A stretch of DNA of 6,371 nucleotides from JAHEJB01 sp041748175 (GCA_041748175.1 JBGTDU010000130.1:1-6371), one strand, 5' to 3'; shown: positions 1-4,990, numbered from the stretch's first letter. Notes: a model not told the origin generated them from the sequence alone. Numbers and translations are program-made.

Positions 1-289
1 GGGTCGGCGTGGCGCTCGCAGACGCGCTCGGTGGATGCGCCTGCCGATCGACGCCTTCGATTGTGATCATGGGTCGGACGATGACTGGCCGGCGGTCGCA
101 CTCCGTGGATTGATGCGAATACGGTGCGCAGGATCGACTCTCCTGAACGATCAGTGAACTGCAACGTGCCCTCAACAAGCTGCGCCTTGGCCTCGGTGGA
201 CACCAAAAACCGGCCAGATGGACACCTGAAAACCGGGCCAGTCTGGCGTCCACCGACCCCTGGCAAGACTATAGTTGGCCCACTGGTCG
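1..289. other. Left-edge region without a convincing gene
   Basis: No complete coding region is supported here. On the minus strand a frame opening with GTG at 203 stays open to the window edge (67 codons) and its first 40 residues look protein-like (starting VSTEAKAQLVEGTLQFTDRS). It has no Shine-Dalgarno sequence, its start sits inside a direct repeat, and it matches no family I recognise. The later part is arginine- and histidine-rich, as expected of a chance frame in GC-rich DNA. A CTATAG-containing stretch at 268-273 gives a good -10 match (TATAGT) on the minus strand, but without a good -35. The stretch could be the start of a truncated gene or the remains of an insertion sequence. Confidence 0.3.
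193..256. repeat. Tandem direct repeat inside a 9-bp inverted repeat; possible IS end remnant
   Basis: Two adjacent copies (197-218 and 219-242) each begin TGGACACC, continue with an A-rich stretch and end in ACCGG(G)CCAG. The pair is bracketed by a perfect inverted repeat, TCGGTGGAC at 193-201 and GTCCACCGA at 248-256. Multiple roughly 20-bp repeats with a GTCCA/TGGAC edge resemble the multiple terminal transposase-binding sites of IS21-family elements. That assignment is from memory of the family's layout, and no istA or istB coding sequence is visible beside it. It may equally be an operator array or an unrelated repeat. Confidence 0.45.
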
Positions 290-454
290 TCATTCGTCCG
301 GCGTTCGATCGTCCTCCGATGGCCAATGGCATCGCTCGTGCACGATGTGGTTCCGTAGGGTAGTCCATTGGGCATCACCGATTGGACTACCACACCTACC
401 GCACGGCTCTCCGTTGGATTGCGTAACCGACTTTGGTTTCTGGTTCATGTTCAT
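290..454 (-). CDS. Small zinc-finger protein (54 aa), function unknown
   Basis: The short hydrophilic protein has a Cys-x2-Cys pair (C18, C21) in the context GEPCGRCGSPIG and a His-x2-Cys pair (H39, C42) in IVHERC. Spaced 17 residues apart, they make a plausible single zinc site of treble-clef or zinc-ribbon type. The tail is acidic (PSEDDRTPDE). I do not recognise a named family, and a DNA- or protein-binding role is only inferred. The ATG at 454 is preferred over an upstream in-frame ATG at 532 because a TTGACA/TACCCT promoter lies immediately before it (462-489) and would be inside the gene otherwise. A second ATG follows two codons later. There is no Shine-Dalgarno sequence, so the message may be leaderless. 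The coding region contains a perfect 9-bp inverted repeat (359-367 and 383-391). Confidence 0.6.
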   Translation of the reverse strand: MNMNQKPKSVTQSNGEPCGRCGSPIGDAQWTTLRNHIVHERCHWPSEDDRTPDE

Positions 455-461
455 TGATTTA

Positions 462-489
462 AGGGTAGGGCCAATGCCGGGGCTGTCAA
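462..489 (-). promoter_or_regulatory. Putative promoter of the 54-aa zinc-finger gene
   Basis: On the minus strand TTGACA (489-484) is followed after 16 nt by TACCCT (467-462), a TAnnnT-type -10 box. The -10 ends 7 nt before the ATG at 454, so the expected transcription start falls at or next to the start codon. This agrees with the missing ribosome binding site. Confidence 0.5.
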
Positions 490-580
490 TTCTTGGGCTG
501 TGGAGACGGCCTCCAGCGCGCATCAATGCCAATGGCTCGTCGAGGCGGTTTTTGAGATCGCGTCGTTGCGAATCGAAGCG

Positions 581-609
581 AAGAAAAACGCCAACCGTGT
601 GGTTGGCGT
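581..609 (-). terminator. Rho-independent terminator after radC
   Basis: On the minus strand a perfect 9-bp stem (ACGCCAACC with GGTTGGCGT, 4-nt loop ACAC) is followed directly by TTTTCTTC. It begins 31 nt past the radC stop codon, so it closes the DUF2958-radC transcription unit. Confidence 0.9.
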
Positions 610-640
610 GATGTATGTCCCTGTTCTCAATGAGCTGAAG

Positions 641-1345
641 TCACCAGTACCCGTCGTCGACGAAGGAGACGTAGCGTCCCTTGCCGATGACGATGTGGTC
701 GAGCACCTTCACGCCGACCAGCTCCCCGACTTCGCGGAGGCGGCGGGTGATCTCGAGATCCTCGGCTGAAGGCGTAGGGTCGCCCGACGGGTGATTGTGA
801 AGAAAAATCACCGCCGCGGCCGCGTCGCGGATGATCCGGCCGTAGACGTCGCGCGGATGAACGATCGAGGCGGTGAGTGAGCCGACGGAGAGAAGTACGT
901 CACGGATTTTGCGGTGCCTGTTGTCGAGAACGATCCCGTAGAACTCCTCTCGCGTTTCGGCGGCCAAACGCTCGCGGAAGTGGGCGTAGACGTCGTAGGA
1001 GCCCTTGAACGGCTCGCCTGGAACCCATTCCACCTCGCCGTAACGCCTGGCGATTTCGAAGATCGCCGAAAGGCGCTCGACGCCGGCTCCCGTGAGCCCG
1101 GCATCGCGCCAATCGAGCGGATGAGCGGAGGCGACTTCCCGGAAGCTGCGATAGCCTCGGGCGAGCTTGGCGCATGCCGGACCCTGGGCCGGGCCGAGGA
1201 GCAGTGTGAGGAGGTCCTCGGCGGTCATTTCGGACGCCTCTTTCGAAACTCGCTGACGCGTTGGTGACGCGGGGGCGCAAGCGGCATCCCGCACGACCGG
1301 TAGGTCGGGCTGCACGCCGGCGTCGCTGTTGCGTACCGGAGACAT
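641..1345 (-). CDS. radC: RadC-family JAB/MPN-domain protein
   Basis: The 234-aa protein belongs to the RadC (UPF0758/DUF2466) family. An N-terminal helix-hairpin-helix-like segment (about residues 41-105) precedes the JAB/MPN metalloprotease-fold domain (about 110-234). The JAMM metal site looks intact: a glutamate in REEFYG (E133/E134), then HNHPSGDPTPSAED (183-196) with H183, H185 and D196. Despite the name, a repair function for RadC is not established; the family is frequent on plasmids, phages and integrative elements. The start is ATG 1345 because it overlaps the DUF2958 stop in a TGATG junction and has AGGGAG 8 nt upstream. The same frame runs further upstream to 1459, inside DUF2958, but nothing supports an earlier start. 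The N-terminal 35 residues are poorly conserved in character. The metal site suggests peptidase or isopeptidase-like chemistry, but no substrate is known. Confidence 0.93.
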   Translation of the reverse strand: MSPVRNSDAGVQPDLPVVRDAACAPASPTRQRVSKEASEMTAEDLLTLLLGPAQGPACAKLARGYRSFREVASAHPLDWRDAGLTGAGVERLSAIFEIARRYGEVEWVPGEPFKGSYDVYAHFRERLAAETREEFYGIVLDNRHRKIRDVLLSVGSLTASIVHPRDVYGRIIRDAAAAVIFLHNHPSGDPTPSAEDLEITRRLREVGELVGVKVLDHIVIGKGRYVSFVDDGYW

Positions 1346-1716
1346 CACCGGCACTCCCTGAGGGGTCTCGGCGTCCAGTAGAGGTCGCGCTCGATGCGGA
1401 GACCTCCAGGGCCGCGTATCCCTTCGAGTTCGTCGAGGGAAAAGTTTCCGAGCTCCCACTCGTGCCCAACGACGACGCCGAAGAAGATGCGCTCCTCGGG
1501 GTCATACTCGGATGCGTACCAGGTCCAGGACGTCCACGGCGTGAAGAACTTGACCTGTGCGATGGCCTCCTCTCCCTTGCCTTCCTGGCTGTAGAGCGGT
1601 GGCAGTCGGCGGGCGACTTCCGCGGAAACGAGCGTGTGGGCGTCGTGAGCCTCGCGAGGCGCGAGAGCTTCATCTGCCGATCCCTCGTTGGTTGGTGGAC
1701 CGGAGTCTTTCGACAT
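1345..1716 (-). CDS. DUF2958 domain protein
   Basis: The 123-aa protein has the DUF2958 signature across residues 36-118: ARRLPPLYSQE, then VKFFTP, SWTWYASEYD, IFFGVVVGHEWELGNFSLDEL and RGPGGLRIERDLYW. About 30 hydrophilic residues precede the domain. The family has no established biochemical function and is mostly found on plasmids and integrative elements, often near RadC, antirestriction or conjugation genes. The start is firm: AGGAGG lies 4 nt before ATG 1716. The gene shares one base with radC (TGATG), so the two are probably translationally coupled and their products made together. A promoter is visible about 110-135 nt upstream. This is probably an accessory host-interaction gene, by context only. 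Confidence 0.88.
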   Translation of the reverse strand: MSKDSGPPTNEGSADEALAPREAHDAHTLVSAEVARRLPPLYSQEGKGEEAIAQVKFFTPWTSWTWYASEYDPEERIFFGVVVGHEWELGNFSLDELEGIRGPGGLRIERDLYWTPRPLRECR

Positions 1717-1751
1717 GGGACCTCCTCTCCGTTGGTTGGTCGGGGTGAATT

Positions 1752-1786
1752 CCCCCGGCAGTGCCGAGCTGGCGGCACTAGCGGGG
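1752..1786 (-). promoter_or_regulatory. Stem-loop in the DUF2958-radC leader
   Basis: AGTGCCG (1760-1766) pairs perfectly with CGGCACT (1773-1779) around a 6-nt loop. After a 3-nt internal loop the stem resumes with CCCC (1753-1756) against GGGG (1783-1786). The hairpin sits between the predicted promoter and the AGGAGG ribosome site. There is no following T run, so it is more likely a structural leader feature than a terminator. Confidence 0.45.
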
Positions 1787-1824
1787 AGATCCGACCGGAC
1801 GGAGAGGCCCGGGAGCTGAGCTTG

Positions 1825-1852
1825 ATGGTACGGCGGTTTCGAAATCTGTCAA
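1825..1852 (-). promoter_or_regulatory. Putative promoter of DUF2958-radC
   Basis: On the minus strand TTGACA (1852-1847) is followed by a 16-nt spacer and TACCAT (1830-1825, 4 of 6 to TATAAT). It lies in the gap after the parE stop and predicts a leader of about 100 nt. The 19 bases from 1853 down to 1835 match the corresponding bases of the parDE promoter at 16 positions. Confidence 0.6.
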
Positions 1853-1872
1853 ATCACGGCGGGCGTTGCGAC

Positions 1873-2178
1873 TTACAGGTCTTCGTCGAAGAGCGGGGAA
1901 ATGTCGCGGGCGCCGTGGAGCACGCGGACGATTTCAACACCGCGGGCGGTCGGCCGGTAGTAGATGACGTACTGCCGGTGGGGGAGACTGCGGAGCTCGC
2001 GGTCGAGCTCGGGGCGGGCGCGGCCGAGCTGGGGATGTTGCGCAAGACGCTGGAAGGTTTTGTTCAGCGCGTCGTGGAAGCGATCAGCGGCGTCGGGGTT
2101 GCCTTCGGCGATGTAGAGACCGGCTTCTATGAGGTCGAGCCGTGCTTGGGGAGTTGTCGAGACGACGCGGCGGCTCAT
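1873..2178 (-). CDS. parE: ParE/RelE-superfamily type II toxin
   Basis: The 101-aa protein matches the ParE toxin fold. An N-terminal strand and helix pair (STTPQARLDLIEAGLYIAEG, 7-26) is followed by the PDAADRFHDALNKTFQRLAQHP helix and the family hallmark region: GRARPEL (52-58), LRSLPHRQYVIYYRP (62-76) and VEIVRVLHGARDISPLF (81-97). Characterised ParE toxins poison DNA gyrase, while RelE relatives cleave mRNA on the ribosome. The VLHGARD ending fits ParE better, so gyrase is the likelier target. Length is normal and the frame intact. The start overlaps the antitoxin stop (ATGA) with only a weak GGGA sequence upstream, consistent with coupling to the antitoxin. Probable role: plasmid or element maintenance. 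Confidence 0.92.
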   Translation of the reverse strand: MSRRVVSTTPQARLDLIEAGLYIAEGNPDAADRFHDALNKTFQRLAQHPQLGRARPELDRELRSLPHRQYVIYYRPTARGVEIVRVLHGARDISPLFDEDL

Positions 2179-2432
2179 TTCCCGTTGGCGCGGGCAATCC
2201 TCTTGCGAGTCTCACGCTTGATCTCCTCCATATCGAGGGGCGTCGCCTTGCCGCTCCTCAATCCTTTCTGGATCTCCTTTCGGAGTTCCTGAAGGCGAAG
2301 GGCGGCTACCTGGTCCCGCTCTTCGAGCGCGCGGAGCGCTTCGCGCACCACTTCACTCGCGGTCTGGTAGCGGCCGGTTTTGACCTTCCGTTGAACGAGC
2401 TTTTCGAGCTCGGGAGTAAGGGATACGTTCAT
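2175..2432 (-). CDS. parD: ParD-like ribbon-helix-helix antitoxin
   Basis: The 85-aa protein starts with a ribbon-helix-helix DNA-binding domain: the MNVSLTPELEKLVQRKVKTG strand and helix, then RYQTASEVVREALRALEER (21-39). A charged helical C-terminus (40-85) would wrap and neutralise the ParE toxin. The RYxTASEVVREALR motif is characteristic of the ParD/CopG antitoxin group. It is the first gene of the pair and overlaps parE by 4 nt. Antitoxins of this class repress their own promoter; here a near-perfect 12-bp palindrome lies over the -10 region (see the promoter entry). There is no Shine-Dalgarno sequence before ATG 2432 and the -10 box is 6 nt away, which suggests a leaderless message. 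Confidence 0.9.
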   Translation of the reverse strand: MNVSLTPELEKLVQRKVKTGRYQTASEVVREALRALEERDQVAALRLQELRKEIQKGLRSGKATPLDMEEIKRETRKRIARANGK

Positions 2433-2437
2433 TCAAA

Positions 2438-2468
2438 CACGGTAACGTGGATGTCGAAATATGTCAAA
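2438..2468 (-). promoter_or_regulatory. parDE promoter and probable autoregulatory operator
   Basis: On the minus strand TTGACA (2467-2462), a 17-nt spacer and TACCGT (2444-2439) precede the parD ATG by 6 nt. CACGTTACCGTG (2449-2438) is a 12-bp palindrome with one mismatched pair and covers the -10. A GACAT direct repeat spaced by 10 bp lies in the -35 and spacer (TTTGACATATTTCGACATC). Either could bind ParD, since ribbon-helix-helix proteins read short repeats of this kind. Confidence 0.6.
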
Positions 2469-2552
2469 GCCTGTTATTAGCCGCGGGCGGGTTGTGGCGG
2501 CGTATTGGGCTCTTCCGCAGTGGATCGGCGACACGAGATCGGAACGGCGAAC

Positions 2553-2984
2553 TCACCAAAGACCGCGCCGCTTGCCGCACCAGTAGCAGAAGCGGCCGTG
2601 CGTTCCACGGCCGCAGCCGCGGCAGGCCTTCATGCTTGGAGCGTCGTCGAGACCGAGGACGTGTTTCATGTGCGCGCGGTGAGCTTTCCGGCGCGCCTCG
2701 TCAGCTTCGCGGGCCTTCCTCGTACTCATTTTTCCCACGCTTCCATCCTCACGCGCGGCCAGGACGTTCATGGGTTCGAGTTCGATGGTGGGAACGCTCG
2801 CCGCGATCAGATCGTGCGCGCTCACTAGGCGAGTCAGCGCCTCGGGAGCGGGGAAATGGTCGTAGGCGCGGAGCGCTTCAACATACTCGTCGATCACGCG
2901 CTGATCGGCGCGCGGAAAATACTCGCGGAGCAAAGCGCGGTGTGCGGCGAAGTGGCGAGCCAGTTGTTTGTCGGTGATCGTCAT
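2553..2984 (-). CDS. Hypothetical protein with C-terminal zinc ribbon (143 aa)
   Basis: I do not recognise a named family. The N-terminal half (1-65) is predicted mainly helical (TDKQLARHFAAHRALLREYF, then DQRVIDEYVEALRAYDHFPA). The middle (85-110) is a very basic charged helix (KMSTRKAREADEARRKAHRA). The C-terminus is a short zinc ribbon with two Cys-x2-Cys knuckles, C121/C124 in CRGCG and C133/C136 in CYWCG, 8 residues apart. This suggests a nucleic-acid-binding accessory protein, by inference. ATG 2984 is preferred; the frame also allows TTG at 3005, which has GGAGGG too far upstream (about 13 nt) and lies inside an inverted repeat. Neither start has a good ribosome site and no clear promoter is visible, so the message may come from the Replic_Relax side. 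ParDE follows after about 120 nt with its own promoter. Confidence 0.72.
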   Translation of the reverse strand: MTITDKQLARHFAAHRALLREYFPRADQRVIDEYVEALRAYDHFPAPEALTRLVSAHDLIAASVPTIELEPMNVLAAREDGSVGKMSTRKAREADEARRKAHRAHMKHVLGLDDAPSMKACRGCGRGTHGRFCYWCGKRRGLW

Positions 2985-2991
2985 AGGAAGT

Positions 2992-3050
2992 GCCGAGGCG
3001 AGCAACCGAGAAATGCACCCTCCGGTTCTCGGTTGCTCCCCATCCTCGGC
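2992..3050. repeat. Interrupted perfect inverted repeat before the zinc-ribbon gene
   Basis: GAGCAACCGAGAA (3000-3012) pairs perfectly with TTCTCGGTTGCTC (3026-3038) across 13 nt. Outside it GCCGAGG (2992-2998) pairs with CCTCGGC (3044-3050), giving 20 paired bases in all. It lies immediately upstream of the minus-strand gene starting at 2984 and could be an operator or a leader hairpin. There is no T tract on either side. Confidence 0.7.
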
Positions 3051-3271
3051 CAGGGTCTCAGGTGCGAATCAGGGTTGCCGCCGAACTTCCTTTCGTAGCC
3101 GCACAAGCCACGGGGGAGTCACCGCAAGCGGTGGTGCGCGCTTCGGTTGCGCTACGGGAATTGGATCAGCCGTTGAGAGTCCCTGTGCAACAAGGGACTC
3201 CCAGGGGAATGGCTGCCCCATTTCGACAACGAGCGTAGAGGGCGATCGTATCCCTGCCGGAAGGGCTGGTT
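3051..3271. other. Non-coding gap filled with short hairpins
   Basis: No coding region is supported. Visible inverted repeats are CGTAGC/GCTACG (3094-3099, 3151-3156) enclosing GCAC/GTGC (3101-3104, 3134-3137) and CACCG/CGGTG (3120-3124, 3129-3133); then GAGTCCCT/AGGGACTC (3177-3184, 3193-3200); AATGG/CCATT around 3207-3221; and CCCT/AGGG (3252-3255, 3262-3265). GGGGG followed by the CACCGCAAGCGGTG hairpin (3112-3133) loosely resembles part of the repeated element at 4275 and 6202. No clear promoter was found for the gene at 2984. Confidence 0.5.
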
Positions 3272-3291
3272 TTAGTTTACTGCAAAACCAG
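3266..3291 (-). terminator. Stem-loop over the Replic_Relax stop codon
   Basis: CTGGTTTT (3266-3273) and AAAACCAG (3284-3291) form a perfect 8-bp stem with a 10-nt loop that contains or abuts the TAA stop (3274-3272). It lacks a following T run on the minus strand, so it may be a weak terminator, an mRNA 3'-end stabiliser or part of the hairpin cluster downstream. Confidence 0.4.
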
Positions 3292-4219
3292 GTGGAGCGC
3301 CCTGTGCATTCGCGTCAGGTGTCGGCGACACCACAGGCACAAGTGGAACGCGGCGCGGCAGTGGACTTCCCACCAGCGCCCGAAGGCGCCTCGGATCGTC
3401 CGCGCTCCGCCAGATCGTTGCGAAAACGTTTGACGGGTACTCTCGGTAGTTCTCCTCTGATGTAAACCAGAAGAGCTTGCGCTCTTCTGGCCGGATGTCC
3501 GTGCCTTCGATCACCAGGTTCACGAGGTTCGTAGCGCGTTCGTCGCTCTTCGCGATCACGCAGACGCGGAAGCTCTGGACGCCGAAGAGATCAGGGTGGC
3601 GTTTCTCGCGGTACATGGCCGCATAATCCTCGAACTTTTCGGCCATACGCGTGTGGGCCATCGTCGACTGGTCGGCCTCGAGGAAGTGGGCCCCGGGATG
3701 GATGCCGTCAAGCATCAGAACGGCATCCGGGTTCACCTTCCGCATCGTCCCTCCCTTGCCCTGCCAATGCCTCACGAGTGCAAACTGTCCGCGAGGCCGG
3801 CTCTCGCGCTCGTAGTATGCGAGGGACACGGCCGGGAGCTCTCTGAGGCCAACGAGCACGGACACGTACCAGCGGGCGACCATCAGCGTGTGGTCGATGA
3901 AGAGCGCCTTGACGGCCCGGTTTTTCTCGGACCAGTCGGCAAAGGGAAGCCGGAGCTGGTGCTTTTCGAGGATCTCGGCGCCGGCGGCGGTCAAGGCGTA
4001 GACGTACTCCGTCCGCCGGTTCTCCCGGGCTAGCCGCCGCACATAGTGAGCCGCCGCGAGCTTGCGGAGACGGCGATCGAGGTTCGTGTCCTCGACCGAC
4101 GCCTCGGCGCCGAAAAGCGGCAGGATCAACCCGCGCGTCAAAAACCGGTGCTCGTAGATCGCCTTCAGGATCGCGATATCTCGCGGCTGCAACGTGAGTG
4201 ATGATTTCTTCTGCGGCAT
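3272..4219 (-). CDS. Replication-relaxation (Replic_Relax) family protein
   Basis: The 315-aa protein fits the plasmid Replic_Relax family (PF13814). Residues 7-82 are a winged helix-turn-helix (LTLQPRDIAILKAIYEHRFL, LDRRLRKLAAAHYVRRL, YVYALTAAGAEIL). The C-terminal domain has VNPDAVLML (162-170), FLEADQST (179-186) and AEKFEDYAAMY (193-203): a D...ExD...K arrangement that resembles a PD-(D/E)XK nuclease core. The family marker LFWFTSEENY follows at 249-258, then a proline-rich tail. Family members are tied to plasmid DNA relaxation or nicking, mostly by genetics; activity here is inferred. ATG 4219 is chosen because the domain starts soon after it; TTG 4261 is an alternative adding 14 residues. 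Neither has a clear ribosome site. A structured non-coding block lies directly upstream, with a decayed second copy of the gene beyond it. Confidence 0.85.
   Translation of the reverse strand: MPQKKSSLTLQPRDIAILKAIYEHRFLTRGLILPLFGAEASVEDTNLDRRLRKLAAAHYVRRLARENRRTEYVYALTAAGAEILEKHQLRLPFADWSEKNRAVKALFIDHTLMVARWYVSVLVGLRELPAVSLAYYERESRPRGQFALVRHWQGKGGTMRKVNPDAVLMLDGIHPGAHFLEADQSTMAHTRMAEKFEDYAAMYREKRHPDLFGVQSFRVCVIAKSDERATNLVNLVIEGTDIRPEERKLFWFTSEENYREYPSNVFATIWRSADDPRRLRALVGSPLPRRVPLVPVVSPTPDANAQGAPPGFAVN
3467..3490. repeat. Perfect 10-bp palindrome inside the Replic_Relax gene
   Basis: CCAGAAGAGC (3467-3476) and GCTCTTCTGG (3481-3490) are exact inverted repeats around a 4-nt loop. On the coding (minus) strand the loop is GCAA, a GNRA-type tetraloop. 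It encodes PEERKLFW, the start of the family's conserved LFWFT motif. Confidence 0.85.
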
Positions 4220-4274
4220 GATGTTCGAGGCTTGCGCCGAACTACGCGAGCGCCGGATCAAAGTGGCCCGCTGA

Positions 4275-4398
4275 GCCCCCTTTGAAGGGGGCGTTCCGGA
4301 GCGAAGCGGAGGACAGCGGAATGGGGGTAGATCTCGCCGCAGGCGGATAGCGGGGATACCGCGATCCTGGGCGCAAATCGTCGGGGCGTCAGCTCCCG
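4275..4398. repeat. Structured repeat element, copy 1
   Basis: In order this holds a GCCCCC/GGGGGC hairpin (4275-4292), GTTCCG...CGGA (4293-4310), AGCGGAATGGGGG, ATC, the small hairpin CGCC-GCA-GGCG (4335-4345), GATaGCGG/CCGCgATC (4346-4366) and GGCGTCAGCTCC (4385-4396). The same blocks recur in the same order at 6202-6353 with different intervening bases. This arrangement suggests a mobile or duplicated structured element. A minus-strand frame crosses it but gives a low-complexity translation typical of palindromic DNA. Confidence 0.55.
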
Positions 4399-4636
4399 AC
4401 TGCAGGCAAAAGGGTGAAGCAACGCGGAACCCCGAGGTTCGACCCCAAAAGGGTCGAAGCGGAGTGTCCGAGCCACATCCGGCTCGGACATTTTGGCTGC
4501 AGTCGGGAGGTGCGGAGCAGGCGAACTATGGGAAAGGTTCACGCACTGCGCGGACTTTTCCCATAGTGACCTATTGGGTCACGTTCCGACGTGACCCGAC
4601 AACCGCCTGCGGAGAGCCTCCCGACGATTTGCGCCC
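4369..4636. repeat. Nested inverted-repeat domain (branched fold), possible origin or structured RNA
   Basis: An outer perfect 17-bp pair (4369-4385 with 4620-4636) encloses everything else. Inside it is a 13-bp pair plus 5 more after one mismatch (4393-4411 with 4491-4509), which itself encloses TTCGACCC/GGGTCGAA (4438-4445, 4451-4458) and TGTCCGAGCC/GGCTCGGACA (4465-4474, 4481-4490). To its right are ACTATGGGAAA/TTTCCCATAGT (4525-4535, 4557-4567; 16 pairs with G-T wobbles) and GGGTCACG/CGTGACCC (4576-4583, 4590-4597). An alternative GTGACC/GGTCAC hairpin (4566-4571, 4577-4582) uses the same central arm. The pairs are compatible with one cloverleaf-like structure. No coding region is supported. 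Its place directly upstream of a DNA-relaxation family gene suggests an origin of transfer or replication; a structured RNA is the alternative. Confidence 0.75.
4465..4494 (+). terminator. Strong GC-rich hairpin followed by TTTT
   Basis: A perfect 10-bp stem (TGTCCGAGCC with GGCTCGGACA, 6-nt loop) is followed by TTTT on the plus strand. It would work as a modest terminator for plus-strand transcripts, but no plus-strand gene precedes it, so it is probably just one arm of the larger fold. Confidence 0.3.
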
Positions 4637-4754
4637 GGGGTGGGGTTTATCTTCGAGATGGAATGACGCGGAACTGGCCGCTCCACTCCGTTCAGCTTCT
4701 TGTCGTGGCTACCGACCCTTTCGGCCGGGAAGCGGTGGTCTGTCGCGTAGTATA

Positions 4755-4990
4755 TCACGGCGCCGAAGCGCTCGGCCTGTGGATAGCCTCGGAGCGACGG
4801 AAGTTCGACGTCGGCTGTCCCGACGTCGTCTTCCAGATCTCCTTGAGAGAAACCGCTCCGGGGCGTCGATCGAGGAATCTTCCTGGCTGGTGAACCAGAA
4901 GAGCTGTGAAGTGCCTTTCCCGCAAATCTGGACTCTGCTCGTTTCACTCCCGCCGCTATTGAGCACACGATCAGGCTGGACGCATTTGAC
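4755..4990 (-). pseudogene. Frameshifted C-terminal fragment of a second Replic_Relax gene
   Basis: Reading the minus strand, three short pieces in changing frames match successive parts of the intact protein at 3272-4219. SSLIVCSIAAGVKRAESR aligns with SFRVCVIAKSDERATN. QLFWFTSQED (4877-4906) aligns with KLFWFTSEEN. AVSLKEIWKTTSGQP (around 4805-4850) aligns with NVFATIWRSADD. The last piece ends at TGA 4757-4755. At least two frameshifts separate the pieces, and no winged-helix N-terminus is present, so it cannot be functional. The remainder down to about 4640 has an open minus-strand frame (VIYYATDHRFPAERVGSHDK) that I do not recognise. A plus-strand promoter overlaps the right end. Confidence 0.7.

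Noticed and set aside
900..2292. Long open frames antisense to or overlapping radC, DUF2958 and parE (for example plus strand 1261-2292 and minus strand 900-1778)
   Set aside because: They overlay well-supported genes in other frames or strands, have arginine- and serine-rich low-complexity translations, and lack ribosome sites.
2447..2977. Plus-strand open frame of 176 codons
   Set aside because: It is opposite the 143-aa zinc-ribbon gene, is extremely arginine-rich and has no start signal.
4258..4542. Minus-strand open frame of 94 codons ending at the Replic_Relax TTG codon
   Set aside because: It runs through the hairpin block; its translation is that of palindromic repeats and there is no ribosome site.
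4369..4636. Integron attC site or CRISPR array as explanation for the inverted repeats
   Set aside because: There is no attC core-site layout and no regularly spaced direct repeats; the arms are all different sequences.
4579..4968. Minus-strand open frame of 129 codons
   Set aside because: It overlaps the stretch where another frame gives the Replic_Relax LFWFT motif, so at least its first half is a shadow. The second half (VIYYATDHRFPAER and onward) is unrecognised.
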